Origin: Stutzerimonas urumqiensis
GTDB lineage: Bacteria > Pseudomonadota > Gammaproteobacteria > Pseudomonadales > Pseudomonadaceae
Assembly (NCBI RefSeq): GCF_003640395.1
Contig: NZ_RBZQ01000003.1
Location: forward strand, 124,001-188,000
DNA: 64,000 nucleotides
Reading direction: 5' to 3'
Made by a program: the position numbers and the translations under genes. The number at the start of each line of letters is the position of its first letter. Within the stretch, counting starts at the first letter, position 1. This document shows, piece by piece, positions 9,979 to 19,261 of the stretch. The notes beneath the pieces were generated by a model, which did not search any database, had not been told where the DNA came from, and worked only from the letters and a program-made list of their open reading frames with translations.

Positions 9979-10767
9979 CTATTCCAGGCTTTTCAGCATC
10001 GCCGCATGCGACACCGTGATCATCCAGCGCGCATGCCGGGTCGCCTTTCGCTCGACGATCCAACCCCGCACCTCCACGCGACGCCTCTCGAGCCGCTCCG
10101 GTTCGTCGAGGCCATCCAGTTCGCCGACAAGACGGACGACGGCCTGTCCGTGCAACTCCAGCCAGACGCCGCCGCGGTTGCGCTCGACGCGCTCGACCCG
10201 CCCCCTCACCACGGCAAACCCGCCCTGGGTGATCCTGTCCGCCTCGATGACGGGGGAACGCTGCCAGACGCCGCGACTCGTCCGGCGCGCCTCGTTCTCC
10301 GCGGCCAGATGGCACGCCACCAGAGCGGTATTGGGTGCGATCGCCACGAAGTACCCCATGCCTTGCGCCAGCATCACGGCCTCGAGGTTGCGGCCGCCGC
10401 GATCATAGGCATGTCCCAGCAGACGCCCGTAGCGATCCGTGGCCTCCGCACCCGAAACCAACCGGAGACGACCGTCGCTGCGGCGAACATGCTCGGCGAG
10501 TGCGCGGCGGGCCGCCTCGGCGTACGGCTGGGCCGATTTGCCGGGACCTCCGAGCTCCGGCGCATTGAGACCGATCAGCCTGAGACTGCGCCCGCTCGCC
10601 AGACGCAGGGTGTCTCCGTCGATCACCTTGGACACCTGTACAACCTGCGCGGCGGCCGGGGGCCGGCAGCTCTCCGAGGTATCGGCGACCACGTCCCCGA
10701 TGGAATACAGCGCCATGAAAAAGGCGCCCACCAGGGGCGCCTTTTTCGATAAGCACGAAAACCTCAT
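9979..10767 (-). CDS. exported thermonuclease-family (SNase-like) nuclease
   Basis: 262 aa from the ATG at 10767: a signal peptide (KKAPLVGAFFMALYSIGDVVA) and a staphylococcal-nuclease fold with VIDGDTLRL, LIGLNAPELG and DRYGRLLGHA, which carry the Asp, Arg and Glu positions of the catalytic site. A C-terminal OB-like extension of about 80 residues follows. The rpmE terminator hairpin lies in frame within the signal peptide; if the ATG at 10716, just past the hairpin, were used, the signal peptide would be lost. I prefer 10767. Probable secreted or periplasmic DNA/RNA-degrading enzyme, by family resemblance. Confidence 0.85.
   Translation of the reverse strand: MRFSCLSKKAPLVGAFFMALYSIGDVVADTSESCRPPAAAQVVQVSKVIDGDTLRLASGRSLRLIGLNAPELGGPGKSAQPYAEAARRALAEHVRRSDGRLRLVSGAEATDRYGRLLGHAYDRGGRNLEAVMLAQGMGYFVAIAPNTALVACHLAAENEARRTSRGVWQRSPVIEADRITQGGFAVVRGRVERVERNRGGVWLELHGQAVVRLVGELDGLDEPERLERRRVEVRGWIVERKATRHARWMITVSHAAMLKSLE
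10718..10746 (-). terminator. rpmE terminator embedded in the nuclease coding sequence
   Basis: Perfect 12-bp stem AAAAAGGCGCCC (10718-10729) / GGGCGCCTTTTT (10735-10746) with a 5-base loop ACCAG; read on the minus strand it ends in a T run 42 bp beyond the rpmE stop. The same bases encode KKAPLVGAFF of the downstream nuclease, so transcription of that gene either reads through or starts within or after the hairpin. Confidence 0.85.
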
Positions 10768-10787
10768 TGGCTTTCTGTCCGGAGGGC

Positions 10788-11000
10788 TTACTTGCCGCCG
10801 AACACGCCGAAGCGCTGCTTGAAGCGGTCGATGCGGCCGCCGGTGTCCAGAACCTTCTGCTTGCCGGTGTAGAACGGATGGCACTCGGAGCAGACGTCAA
10901 GGGCGATGTTCTTGCCCAGCGTGGAGCGGGTCTTGATGACGTTGCCGCAGCTGCAGGTGGCTTCGATGGCTTCGTACGTCGGATGCGTATCGGCTTTCAT
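10788..11000 (-). CDS. rpmE: 50S ribosomal protein L31 (zinc-binding form)
   Basis: 70-residue large-subunit protein [20 protein letters not shown]. The CSCG and CSEC pairs (about residues 16-18 and 37-40) are the zinc ligands of the C+ form of L31, as opposed to the zinc-free paralogue made under zinc starvation. The ATG at 11000 is preferred to the longer in-frame extension to 11129, which lies upstream of the promoter. Followed by a strong hairpin terminator and divergent from priA. Confidence 0.96.
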   Translation of the reverse strand: MKADTHPTYEAIEATCSCGNVIKTRSTLGKNIALDVCSECHPFYTGKQKVLDTGGRIDRFKQRFGVFGGK

Positions 11001-11067
11001 GTTTGAATCCTCAAGGCTTGCGTGCCGCCACCCGACCCTATGTCGAGTACCGCACGTGAAGGGCGCG

Positions 11068-11096
11068 ACTATACCAAAGCACCTGCCTGTTGCAAG
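11068..11096 (-). promoter_or_regulatory. sigma-70 promoter for rpmE
   Basis: On the minus strand TTGCAA (11095-11090), a 16-base spacer and TATAGT (11073-11068) form a good housekeeping promoter about 70 bp upstream of the rpmE ATG. Shifting the -35 by one base (CTTGCA) gives a 17-base spacer. Confidence 0.68.
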
Positions 11097-11170
11097 CCAG
11101 GCAAGCGCTGGCCGATGTGTGGCGCCCACGGCCTGCTAAGATTCCGCGCCCGCCACTCAGGACCTCTCGC

Positions 11171-13390
11171 GTGCCCGACCTGTTTCTGCGCCTCGCCTTG
11201 CCTTCGCCGTTGCGCCGGCTGTTCGACTACCGGGCGCCCCGCGGCGTACCGGCCGGCGCGCTGCAGCCAGGCATGCGGCTACGCGTCCCCTTCGGCCGGC
11301 GCGAGGTCGTCGGCGTTCTGGTCGAAGTCGTGACGAGCACGGACGTTCCAGCGGACAAGCTGAAATCGGCACTCGAGCTGATCGACCCGACGCCACCGTT
11401 ACCTGCCTCCGTGCTGTGGCTCTGCCAGTGGACGGCTCAGTACTACCAGCACAGCCTCGGCGACACCTTCAGCTGGGCATTGCCGACGCTGCTGCGCCAG
11501 GGCGAGCCGGCCGAGGCGCGGCAGGAGCGCTACTGGCACATGACCGAAGGCGCGCGCCTGGACGACCCTCGCCTATCGCGCGCGCCGCGCCAACGCGAGG
11601 CCCTCCGCACGATCGCCCAGCACCCGCAAGGCGTGCACCACGCGCTGCTGTCCAAGCTTCAGCTCAGCAAGGACAGCCTCGACCTCTTGCTGGAAAAGCG
11701 CCTGCTGCGCATCGAGGTCCGGCGGACCCAACCCAGCCGCCACGAAGGCAGCTGGCTGCTGCAATCGGAACTGCCGCTCAATGACGAGCAGCGGCTCGCC
11801 GTCGAGTCGATCCGCGCCCGCTTCGGCACCTACCAGGGTTTCCTGCTCGCCGGCGTCACCGGCAGCGGCAAGACGGAGGTCTACCTACAGCTCATCCATC
11901 AGGTACTCCAGGCCGGCAAGCAGGCCCTGGTGCTGATTCCCGAGATCAACCTGGGGCCACAGACGGCCGAGCGCTTCGCGCAGCGTTTCAACGCACGGAT
12001 CGCCGTGCTCCATTCGGGCATTACCGACCGGGAGCGACTGGACGCCTGGCTGGCCGCGCGCGATGGCGAGGTGGACATCGTCATCGGCACCCGCTCGGCC
12101 CTGTTCACGCCCCTCAAGCGTCCCGGCGTGATCATCGTCGACGAGGAGCACGACGCTTCCTATAAACAGCAGGAAGGGCTTCGCTATCACGCACGCGACC
12201 TGGCCATCGTCCGCGCGCGGTATGAAAAACTACCGGTGGTCCTCGGCTCGGCAACGCCCTCGCTCGAGAGCCTGCACAACGCCCACAGTGGCCGCTACGC
12301 CCTGCTGCGCCTCACCCAGCGAGCGGGCGGCGCGCAGCCACCCCGGCTGCTACGGCTGGACATCAAGAGCCGTCCGCTGGATGCCGGCCTCTCCATGCCG
12401 CTGCAACAGGCCATCGGCCAGACGCTGGCGGCGGGTCATCAGGTACTGGTGTTCCTCAATCGCCGTGGCTTTGCGCCGACGCTGCTCTGCCATGACTGCG
12501 GCTGGCTCAGCGACTGCTCGCGCTGCGATGCGCGCATGACGCTGCACCAGCGCGCCAACGAACTGCGCTGCCATCACTGCGGCCACGTCGAGCGCCCGCC
12601 GACCCAGTGTCCGCGCTGTCAACACGTCGACCTGCGACCGGTCGGCGCCGGCACGGAGCGCGCCGAAGAGCGGCTGACCACGCTTTTTCCGCAGTATCCG
12701 GTGCTGCGCATCGACCGTGACACGACGTCGCGCAAGGGCGCGCTCGATGAGCTGTTCGCCACCATCAACCGCGGCGAGCCCTGCCTGCTGGTCGGCACGC
12801 AGATGCTCGCCAAAGGCCACCACTTTCCGAAAGTCACGCTGGTCGCGGTGCTGGATGCCGACGGCGGACTGTTCTCCGCCGATTTTCGGGCGAGCGAGCG
12901 GATGGCGCAGCTGATCGTGCAGGTCGCCGGGCGCGCCGGGCGGGGCGCCGATGCGGGCAAGGTCGTGATCCAGACCCACCTGGCGGATCATCCGCTGCTG
13001 GTGCAGCTCACCGACCAGGGCTACTTCGCCTTTGCCGAGCAGGCGCTGGCCGAACGCCGTGCAGCCGGCCTGCCGCCCTTCGCACACCTCGCCTTGCTGC
13101 GGGCCGAAGCCCATCGCCCGGGCCAGGCCGAGCGCTTCCTCGACGAGGCCTGCGCGCTGGCCGAGCAGCTCGCCATGCAGGCGACGGACACACCGGTCGA
13201 GCTGCTCGGCCCGGTGCCGGCCCCCATGGAGCGCCGTGCCGGTCGCTATCGCGCCCAGCTGCTCGTGCAGTCGAGCGCACGCGCGCCGCTGCACCGGCTG
13301 CTCGCCGCGTGGCTGCCGCAAATCGAACAATTGCCGGACGCGCGTGCGGTGCGCTGGTCGCTGGACATCGACCCGATCGACCTCTTCTGA
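11171..13390 (+). CDS. priA: primosomal replication restart helicase PriA
   Basis: 3'-to-5' DNA helicase that reloads the replisome at collapsed forks. From the GTG at 11171 (VPDLFLRLALPSPLRRLFDY) the protein has 739 aa: N-terminal 3'-DNA-binding domain, helicase core with Walker A GVTGSGKTEVY and DEEH box, and a zinc-binding insert with paired cysteines (CHDCGWLSDCSRC, CHHCG, CPRC) between about 440 and 490. The frame is open back to 11090, but that extension is not like PriA. Divergent from rpmE. Confidence 0.96.
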   Translation: MPDLFLRLALPSPLRRLFDYRAPRGVPAGALQPGMRLRVPFGRREVVGVLVEVVTSTDVPADKLKSALELIDPTPPLPASVLWLCQWTAQYYQHSLGDTFSWALPTLLRQGEPAEARQERYWHMTEGARLDDPRLSRAPRQREALRTIAQHPQGVHHALLSKLQLSKDSLDLLLEKRLLRIEVRRTQPSRHEGSWLLQSELPLNDEQRLAVESIRARFGTYQGFLLAGVTGSGKTEVYLQLIHQVLQAGKQALVLIPEINLGPQTAERFAQRFNARIAVLHSGITDRERLDAWLAARDGEVDIVIGTRSALFTPLKRPGVIIVDEEHDASYKQQEGLRYHARDLAIVRARYEKLPVVLGSATPSLESLHNAHSGRYALLRLTQRAGGAQPPRLLRLDIKSRPLDAGLSMPLQQAIGQTLAAGHQVLVFLNRRGFAPTLLCHDCGWLSDCSRCDARMTLHQRANELRCHHCGHVERPPTQCPRCQHVDLRPVGAGTERAEERLTTLFPQYPVLRIDRDTTSRKGALDELFATINRGEPCLLVGTQMLAKGHHFPKVTLVAVLDADGGLFSADFRASERMAQLIVQVAGRAGRGADAGKVVIQTHLADHPLLVQLTDQGYFAFAEQALAERRAAGLPPFAHLALLRAEAHRPGQAERFLDEACALAEQLAMQATDTPVELLGPVPAPMERRAGRYRAQLLVQSSARAPLHRLLAAWLPQIEQLPDARAVRWSLDIDPIDLF

Positions 13391-13488
13391 CTCGAGCCCG
13401 AGTCAGGGCCAGCGGTTGGCAACCCCGACGACGGTACGGATAATGCCGCGTTTCCTTGCCCTCCTTCCGTAGCGGCCACGAGCAGACC

Positions 13489-15228
13489 ATGAAAGATTCG
13501 ATTCGCCAGCTGATCCAGCACGCCCTCGACCGCCTGACCGAACAGGGCGTGTTACCTGAAGGGCTGACGCCGGCGATCCAGGTGGAGAACACCAAGGACA
13601 AGGCCCACGGCGACTTCGCCAGCAACATCGCGATGATGCTCGCCAAGCCGGCCGGCATGAAACCGCGCGACCTCGCCCAGCAGTTGATCGATGCCCTGCC
13701 CCAGGATGACCAGATCACCAAGGTCGAGATCGCCGGCCCCGGCTTCCTGAACTTCTTCCAGAACAGCCAGGCGCTGGCCAACCGACTCGAAGCCGCCCTG
13801 GCGGACGAACGGCTCGGCGTGCGCAAGGCCGGTGCGCACGAGCGCGTGGTGATCGACCTGTCGTCGCCCAATCTGGCCAAGGAAATGCACGTCGGCCATC
13901 TGCGCTCGACCATCATCGGCGACGCCGTGGCGCGCGTGCTCGAGTTTCTCGGTGACGAAGTGATTCGCCAGAACCACGTCGGCGACTGGGGCACGCAGTT
14001 CGGCATGCTGCTGGCCTACCTCGAGGAACAACCCGCCGCCGCGCAAAGCGAGCTGAGCGACCTGGAGCAGTTCTACCGGGCCGCCAAGAAGCGTTTCGAC
14101 GAGTCCGCCGATTTCGCTGACCGCGCACGCCAGCTGGTCGTCAGCCTGCAGGCCGGCGACGCCGAGTGCCTGCGCCTCTGGCATCGCTTCAACGATATAT
14201 CCCTGTCGCACTGCCAGAAGGTCTACGACCGCCTCAACGTCCGGCTGACCCCCGCCGACGTCAAGGGCGAGAGCGCCTACAACGATGACCTGCCGACGAT
14301 CGTCGCCGCCCTGCTCGGCAAGGGGCTGCTCAGCGAAAGCGACGGCGCGCAGTGCGTCTTCATCGACGAATTCAAGAACGCCGAAGGCAACCCGCTGCCG
14401 GTCATCGTGCAGAAAGCCGGCGGCGGCTATCTCTACGCCACTACCGACCTCGCCGCCATGCGCTATCGCAGCCAGGTCCTGCACGCTGATCGTGCGCTGT
14501 ATTTCGTCGATCAGCGCCAGGCGCTGCACTTCCAGATGGCGTTCGAAGTGGCTCGCCGCGCCGGCTTCGTGAGTCCGGACATGCGCCTGGAGCACATGGG
14601 CTTCGGCACCATGAACGGCGTCGACGGCCGGCCGTTCAAAACCCGCGACGGCGGCACCGTCAAGCTGGTGGACCTGCTCGACGAAGCCGAGCAGCGTGCC
14701 TACAGCCTGGTGAAGGAAAAGAACCCGGAACTGGCCGAAGACGAACTCCGCCAGATTGCCCGCGCGGTCGGCATCGGCGCCGTGAAATATGCCGATCTCT
14801 CCAAGCATCGCACCAGCGACTACAGCTTCAACTTCGAGCAGATGCTCAGCTTCGAGGGCAACACGGCGCCTTATCTGCTCTATGCCTACACCCGCGTCGC
14901 CAGCATTTTCCGGCGCGCCGGCACGAGCATGGATGTCCTCGGTGGCCAAATCGCCCTACAGGCCGAGCACGAGCAACTGCTCGCCGGGAAACTCGCGCAG
15001 TTCGGCGACGTGCTCAACACGGTCGGCGAGAAGGGCGTTCCGCACCTGCTGTGCAGCTACCTGTACGAGCTCGCCGGCCTGTTCTCCAGCTTTTACGAGC
15101 ACTGCCCGATTCTCGCCGCCGAACAGGAAGCGCAAAAGCAGAGCCGCCTGCGGCTCGCCGCCCTGACCGGCCGAACGCTCAAGCAGGGCCTCGAGCTGCT
15201 GGGGCTCGAAACCCTCGAACGGATGTAA
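13489..15228 (+). CDS. argS: arginyl-tRNA synthetase
   Basis: Class I aminoacyl-tRNA synthetase. 579 aa from the ATG at 13489: N-terminal Add-1 domain (about 1-90), catalytic domain with the HIGH-type motif [11 protein letters not shown] (near 130), the degenerate KMSK region FKTRDGG (near 390) usual for bacterial ArgS, and the all-alpha anticodon domain ending in [10 protein letters not shown] start 33 bp upstream is open but lacks family similarity. Lies about 100 bp after priA and 9 bp before the SPOR gene. Confidence 0.97.
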   Translation: MKDSIRQLIQHALDRLTEQGVLPEGLTPAIQVENTKDKAHGDFASNIAMMLAKPAGMKPRDLAQQLIDALPQDDQITKVEIAGPGFLNFFQNSQALANRLEAALADERLGVRKAGAHERVVIDLSSPNLAKEMHVGHLRSTIIGDAVARVLEFLGDEVIRQNHVGDWGTQFGMLLAYLEEQPAAAQSELSDLEQFYRAAKKRFDESADFADRARQLVVSLQAGDAECLRLWHRFNDISLSHCQKVYDRLNVRLTPADVKGESAYNDDLPTIVAALLGKGLLSESDGAQCVFIDEFKNAEGNPLPVIVQKAGGGYLYATTDLAAMRYRSQVLHADRALYFVDQRQALHFQMAFEVARRAGFVSPDMRLEHMGFGTMNGVDGRPFKTRDGGTVKLVDLLDEAEQRAYSLVKEKNPELAEDELRQIARAVGIGAVKYADLSKHRTSDYSFNFEQMLSFEGNTAPYLLYAYTRVASIFRRAGTSMDVLGGQIALQAEHEQLLAGKLAQFGDVLNTVGEKGVPHLLCSYLYELAGLFSSFYEHCPILAAEQEAQKQSRLRLAALTGRTLKQGLELLGLETLERM

Positions 15229-15237
15229 CGAACAGCG

Positions 15238-15888
15238 ATGGCGAAGAAGAAACCCGCACCCAAACGCGGCGCCAGCCGCTATCAGGCCCCCGCGAAGAAG
15301 CCGGTGCCCGGCTGGATCTGGCTGGCCTGCGGCCTGCTGGTCGGCGCCTTCGCGGTGTTCCTGCTCAACCTCGAACCCGGTGGCGACGAGATCAAGCGAC
15401 CCGCCGAACAGGCGGCGGCCAAACCCAAGCCCAAGCCGGTCGCCGAGCCGCCAGCCAAGCCCAAGTACGACTTCTACACCTTGCTGCCCGAGTCCGAGGT
15501 GATCGTGCCGCCGGACGCGGTTCCGCCGCCGCCGAGCGAGCCGGTCACTCCTGAAGAAGCCGCCAAGATCGATGCGGCGCGCGCCCAAGCCGCACTCAAC
15601 GGGGAAACGCCGCCACCGCCGCCGACCATCGCCAAGGCGCCGCTGACGACGCGCTTCTTTCTTCAGGCCGGCTCCTTCCGCAAACGCGCCGACGCCGACA
15701 AGGTTCGCGCGCAGATCCTGCTCCTGGGCCAGGACGTGCGGGTCGAAGCCGGTACCGTCCGCGACGAAACCTGGTACCGCGTGCTGGTCGGCCCTTACGC
15801 CGACCGCGCCCAGCTAAGCGAAGCGCAGAAGAAACTGGCCGACGCCGGTTACACCAACCTGCTGCTCCAGCAGCGCAAAGGGGGATAG
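15238..15888 (+). CDS. SPOR-domain cell-division protein (FtsN-like)
   Basis: 216-residue bitopic protein: lysine-rich cytoplasmic tail (MAKKKPAPKRG), one membrane helix (PGWIWLACGLLVGAFAVFLL, about 24-43), a Pro/Lys/Ala-rich periplasmic linker and a C-terminal SPOR domain (about 137-213, FFLQAGSFRKRADADKVRAQ) that binds denuded glycans at the septum. The architecture is that of FtsN and the position after argS is the Pseudomonas norm. Whether it is the essential FtsN cannot be decided from sequence alone. Confidence 0.88.
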   Translation: MAKKKPAPKRGASRYQAPAKKPVPGWIWLACGLLVGAFAVFLLNLEPGGDEIKRPAEQAAAKPKPKPVAEPPAKPKYDFYTLLPESEVIVPPDAVPPPPSEPVTPEEAAKIDAARAQAALNGETPPPPPTIAKAPLTTRFFLQAGSFRKRADADKVRAQILLLGQDVRVEAGTVRDETWYRVLVGPYADRAQLSEAQKKLADAGYTNLLLQQRKGG

Positions 15889-15892
15889 TCGA

Positions 15893-15921
15893 GCAGGAGG
15901 GCGACCGGATCGCCCTCCTGC
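15893..15921 (+). terminator. hairpin after the SPOR gene (possible terminator)
   Basis: Perfect 12-bp stem GCAGGAGGGCGA (15893-15904) / TCGCCCTCCTGC (15910-15921) with a 5-base loop, immediately after the SPOR stop. It is followed by TTCCCC rather than a T run, so termination may be partial, allowing some read-through into hslV. Confidence 0.6.
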
Positions 15922-15932
15922 TTCCCCGACCG

Positions 15933-15960
15933 TTGAATTCCCCAGCACGCTCCCCCATAT
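15933..15960 (+). promoter_or_regulatory. sigma-32 (RpoH) heat-shock promoter for hslVU
   Basis: GTTGAA at 15932-15937 matches the -35 core TTGAA and CCCCATAT at 15953-15960 matches the RpoH -10 consensus CCCCATNT completely; the spacer is 15 bases, inside the usual range. It lies about 48 bp upstream of the hslV start, which fits hslVU being a heat-shock operon in enterics. Confidence 0.8.
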
Positions 15961-16003
15961 CTCCACGAACCCGGGCCGCTCGGCCCCCGTAGCGTGGAGA
16001 TAT
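15957..16003 (+). promoter_or_regulatory. inverted repeat covering the hslV ribosome binding site
   Basis: Perfect 11-bp arms ATATCTCCACG (15957-15967) and CGTGGAGATAT (15993-16003) enclose a second small palindrome GGGCCG-CT-CGGCCC (15973-15986). The right arm contains the GGAG ribosome binding site (15996-15999) of hslV; the left arm overlaps the sigma-32 -10 box. In a read-through RNA the site would be paired; in RNA starting at the sigma-32 promoter most of the left arm is missing. Confidence 0.6.
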
Positions 16004-16007
16004 TTCC

Positions 16008-16541
16008 TTGACCACCATCGTTTCGATTCGCCGCCACGGCAAGGTCGTCATGGGCGGCGATGGCCAGGTTTCACTGGGCAACACCGTCATGAAGGGCAAC
16101 GCCAAAAAGGTGCGCCGCCTTTATCACGGCCAGGTGCTGGCCGGCTTCGCAGGTGCCACGGCCGATGCCTTCACCCTGTTCGAACGCTTCGAAGGCCAGC
16201 TGGAAAAACACCAGGGTCACCTGGTGCGCGCCGCCGTCGAGCTGGCGAAGGACTGGCGAACCGATCGCACCCTGAGCCGCCTCGAAGCCATGCTGGCGGT
16301 CGCCAACAAGGACGCGTCGCTGATCATCACCGGCACGGGTGACGTGGTCGAACCCGAGCATGGGCTGATCGCGATGGGCTCCGGCGGCGGCTTCGCCCAG
16401 GCCGCCGCCATGGCGTTGCTCGAGCACAACGATGCGCTCTCGGCGCGCCAGGTGGCCGAAACGGCGTTGAACATTGCCGGCACCATCTGCGTCTTCACCA
16501 ATCAGAACCTGACCATCGAGGAACTGGACAGCGCGATCTGA
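16008..16541 (+). CDS. hslV: ATP-dependent protease peptidase subunit HslV (ClpQ)
   Basis: Proteasome-like threonine peptidase of the HslVU heat-shock protease. 177 aa starting at a TTG codon (16008-16010), which is needed to give the N-terminal TTIVSIRR with the catalytic Thr exposed after Met removal; GDGQVSLG and the [11 protein letters not shown] segment are family signatures. GGAG lies 8 bp upstream inside an inverted repeat. Followed 27 bp later by hslU. Confidence 0.96.
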   Translation: MTTIVSIRRHGKVVMGGDGQVSLGNTVMKGNAKKVRRLYHGQVLAGFAGATADAFTLFERFEGQLEKHQGHLVRAAVELAKDWRTDRTLSRLEAMLAVANKDASLIITGTGDVVEPEHGLIAMGSGGGFAQAAAMALLEHNDALSARQVAETALNIAGTICVFTNQNLTIEELDSAI

Positions 16542-16568
16542 TCGCTGGCCGTTCCCGGAGTACCGCAC

Positions 16569-17912
16569 ATGTCCATGACGCCCCGCGAGATCGTCCACGA
16601 ACTCAACCGCCACATCATCGGCCAGGACGATGCCAAGCGCGCCGTCGCCATCGCCCTGCGCAACCGCTGGCGGCGCATGCAGCTGCCGGCCGAGCTGCGC
16701 CCGGAAGTCACGCCGAAGAACATCCTGATGATCGGCCCGACCGGGGTCGGCAAGACCGAAATCGCCCGGCGCCTGGCCAAGCTGGCCAATGCGCCTTTCA
16801 TCAAGGTCGAAGCCACCAAGTTCACCGAGGTCGGCTACGTCGGCCGCGACGTCGAGTCGATCATCCGCGACCTCGCCGATGCCGCGGTGAAGATGCTGCG
16901 CGAGCAGGAGATGACCCGCGTCCGCTACCGCGCCGAAGACGCCGCCGAAGAACGCATCCTCGATGCCCTGCTGCCCGCCGCGCGGCCTGTGGGCTTCAGC
17001 GAGGAGCCGGTGCAGGCGAGCGATTCGAACACCCGCCAGCTGTTCCGCAAGCGGCTGCGCGAAGGCCAGCTGGACGACAAGGAAATCGACATCGAGGTCG
17101 CCGAGACGCCGGCCGGCGTGGAGATCATGGCCCCGCCCGGCATGGAGGAGATGACCAGCCAGTTGCAGAACCTCTTCGCCAACATGGGCAAGGGCAAGAA
17201 GAAGACCCGCAAGCTGAAGATCAAGGACGCGCTCAAGCTGGTGCGCGACGAGGAAGCCGCCCGGCTCGTCAACGAGGAAGAACTCAAGGCCCGCGCGCTG
17301 GAGGCGGTCGAGCAGAACGGCATCGTCTTCATCGACGAGATCGACAAGGTCGCCAAGCGTGGCAACACCGGTGGCGCCGACGTCTCGCGCGAAGGCGTGC
17401 AGCGCGATCTGCTGCCGCTGATCGAGGGCAGCACGGTCAACACCAAGCTCGGCATGGTGAAGACCGACCACATCCTGTTCATCGCCTCCGGCGCCTTCCA
17501 CCTGTCCAAGCCCAGCGACCTGGTGCCCGAACTCCAGGGTCGCCTGCCGATTCGCGTCGAGCTCAAGGCCCTGTCGCCCGAGGACTTCGAGCGCATCCTC
17601 ACCGAACCGCACGCCTCGCTCACGGAGCAGTACCGGGAGCTGCTCAAGACCGAGGGGCTGCATATCGACTTCCTCGCCGATGGCATCAAGCGCCTCGCCG
17701 AGATCGCCTGGCAGGTCAACGAAAAGACCGAGAACATCGGTGCGCGGCGCCTGCACACGCTGCTCGAGCGGCTGCTGGAGGAAGTGTCCTTCAGTGCCGG
17801 TGACCTCGCGGGCGAGCGCAACGGCGAGCCGATCCGCATCGACGCCGAGTACGTCAATGGCCATCTCGGCGAACTGGCGCAGGACGACGACCTGTCGCGC
17901 TACATCCTCTGA
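16569..17912 (+). CDS. hslU: ATP-dependent protease ATPase subunit HslU (ClpY)
   Basis: AAA+ unfoldase that feeds substrates to HslV. 447 aa with Walker [12 protein letters not shown] (about 58-68), the intermediate I-domain (about 110-240), Walker [12 protein letters not shown] (near 250), the sensor region [11 protein letters not shown] and a C-terminal tail ending DLSRYIL, the conserved end that inserts into HslV. Start ATG at 16569, in one operon with hslV. Confidence 0.97.
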   Translation: MSMTPREIVHELNRHIIGQDDAKRAVAIALRNRWRRMQLPAELRPEVTPKNILMIGPTGVGKTEIARRLAKLANAPFIKVEATKFTEVGYVGRDVESIIRDLADAAVKMLREQEMTRVRYRAEDAAEERILDALLPAARPVGFSEEPVQASDSNTRQLFRKRLREGQLDDKEIDIEVAETPAGVEIMAPPGMEEMTSQLQNLFANMGKGKKKTRKLKIKDALKLVRDEEAARLVNEEELKARALEAVEQNGIVFIDEIDKVAKRGNTGGADVSREGVQRDLLPLIEGSTVNTKLGMVKTDHILFIASGAFHLSKPSDLVPELQGRLPIRVELKALSPEDFERILTEPHASLTEQYRELLKTEGLHIDFLADGIKRLAEIAWQVNEKTENIGARRLHTLLERLLEEVSFSAGDLAGERNGEPIRIDAEYVNGHLGELAQDDDLSRYIL

Positions 17913-17919
17913 CCCCTTC

Positions 17920-17944
17920 GGCAGCCGGGCCATCGCCGGCTGCC
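17920..17944 (+). terminator. hairpin after hslU (weak terminator or mRNA-stabilising stem)
   Basis: Perfect 9-bp stem GGCAGCCGG (17920-17928) / CCGGCTGCC (17936-17944) with a 7-base loop, 7 bp after the hslU stop. No T run follows, so full termination is doubtful; it could separate hslVU mRNA from DUF971. Confidence 0.45.
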
Positions 17945-17963
17945 GCCTTCCTGAGAGACCACC

Positions 17964-18338
17964 ATGCGGATCCCCACCGCCGTCAAGCTGCACAAGGCTT
18001 CCCGAATTCTTGCGCTGGAATACGGGCCGGACGAACGGCACGAATTGACGGCCGAGTTCCTGCGCGTGCATTCGCCCTCGGCAGAAGTCCAGGGCCACGG
18101 CCGGCCCGTGCTGCAGACCGGCAAGCAGAACGTCTCGCTCGACCGCATCGAGCCGGCCGGCCAGTACGCGCTCAAGCTGACCTTCAGCGACGGGCACGAC
18201 ACCGGCCTCTATTCCTGGGACTATCTCGACCACCTGGCACGCAATCACGAACAGCTATGGGCCGACTATCTCGAGGCGCTGTCACGCGCCGGCAAGTCCC
18301 GCGACCCGGACGTCTCGGCCGTCCGCCTGATGCCCTAG
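17964..18338 (+). CDS. DUF971 family protein
   Basis: 124-residue protein of the domain also found at the N-terminus of gamma-butyrobetaine hydroxylases (GBBH-like fold). Visible features are [18 protein letters not shown] at the N-terminus and [23 protein letters not shown], the best conserved block of the family. Standing alone it has no catalytic domain, and its job is not known; a part in iron-sulfur or metal handling has been suggested for relatives but cannot be shown here. It follows hslU by 51 bp, as in most Pseudomonas. Confidence 0.85.
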   Translation: MRIPTAVKLHKASRILALEYGPDERHELTAEFLRVHSPSAEVQGHGRPVLQTGKQNVSLDRIEPAGQYALKLTFSDGHDTGLYSWDYLDHLARNHEQLWADYLEALSRAGKSRDPDVSAVRLMP

Positions 18339-18490
18339 CACCGCCACCCAGCCGCCCTGCCGTGCCGCTGGGCGGATCAGACCGGGCGCATGCAGGCCGC
18401 CCTCGCCCACTGGCGGGCGCGACGTCCCGTTGCAGCCCGCCGCGGTTTTTTAGGTTTAGAATGCCGCGACATTCTTCCGGTGAAAGTCTG

Positions 18491-19261
18491 ATGAGCGACC
18501 CCCGCAACACGCCAACTGAAGAACCCGTCACTCACTTCGGCTACAAGAGCGTCCCGGAAAGCCAGAAGGCCGAAAAGGTCGCCGAGGTCTTCCACTCGGT
18601 CGCCGCCAAGTACGACCTGATGAACGACCTGATGTCGGGCGGCATCCACCGCCTGTGGAAGCGCTTCACCATCGAGTTGTCCGGCGCCCGCCCTGGCAAT
18701 CGCATCCTGGACATCGCAGGCGGAACCGGCGACCTGACCCGGCAGTTCTCCCGCCTCGTCGGCCCCACCGGCGAAGTCGTCCTGGCGGACATCAATGCCT
18801 CGATGCTCAAGGTCGGCCGCGATCGCCTGCTCGACAACGGGGCGGCCGGGAACATCAGGTTCGTCCAGGCGGACGCCGAGAAGCTGCCGTTCCCCGACAA
18901 CCACTTCAACGTCGTGACCATCGCCTTCGGCTTGCGCAACGTCACGCACAAGGAAGACGCCATCGCCTCCATGCTGCGCGTCCTCAAGCCGGGTGGCCGG
19001 CTGCTGGTGCTGGAGTTCTCCAAGCCCACCAACCCCCTGTTCGCCAAGGCCTATGACGCCTATTCGTTCAGCCTGCTGCCGCTGATGGGCAAGCTGATCA
19101 CCAACGATTCCGAAAGCTACCGCTACCTGGCCGAGTCGATCCGCATGCACCCCGACCAGGACACGCTCAAGGCCATGATGGTCACCGCCGGCTTCGACCG
19201 CGTGACCTACCACAACATGACCGGCGGCGTCGTCGCGCTGCACCGCGGAATCAAGCCCTGA
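18491..19261 (+). CDS. ubiE: ubiquinone/menaquinone C-methyltransferase UbiE
   Basis: SAM-dependent C-methylation in ubiquinone synthesis. From the ATG at 18491 the protein has 256 aa with the motif [21 protein letters not shown], the SAM-binding [15 protein letters not shown] and the C-terminal [17 protein letters not shown]. The open frame extends back to 18257 but overlaps DUF971 out of frame and is not conserved. Its stop shares a base with the ubiJ start (TGATG), beginning the ubiE-ubiJ-ubiB operon. Confidence 0.97.
   Translation: MSDPRNTPTEEPVTHFGYKSVPESQKAEKVAEVFHSVAAKYDLMNDLMSGGIHRLWKRFTIELSGARPGNRILDIAGGTGDLTRQFSRLVGPTGEVVLADINASMLKVGRDRLLDNGAAGNIRFVQADAEKLPFPDNHFNVVTIAFGLRNVTHKEDAIASMLRVLKPGGRLLVLEFSKPTNPLFAKAYDAYSFSLLPLMGKLITNDSESYRYLAESIRMHPDQDTLKAMMVTAGFDRVTYHNMTGGVVALHRGIKP

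Noticed and set aside
9981-10752. Plus-strand open frames antisense to the nuclease gene
   Set aside because: No family motifs; the minus strand carries the SNase motifs and a signal peptide.
16071-18248. 725-codon minus-strand open frame antisense to hslVU
   Set aside because: Crosses three well-identified genes on the plus strand and has shadow-like composition.
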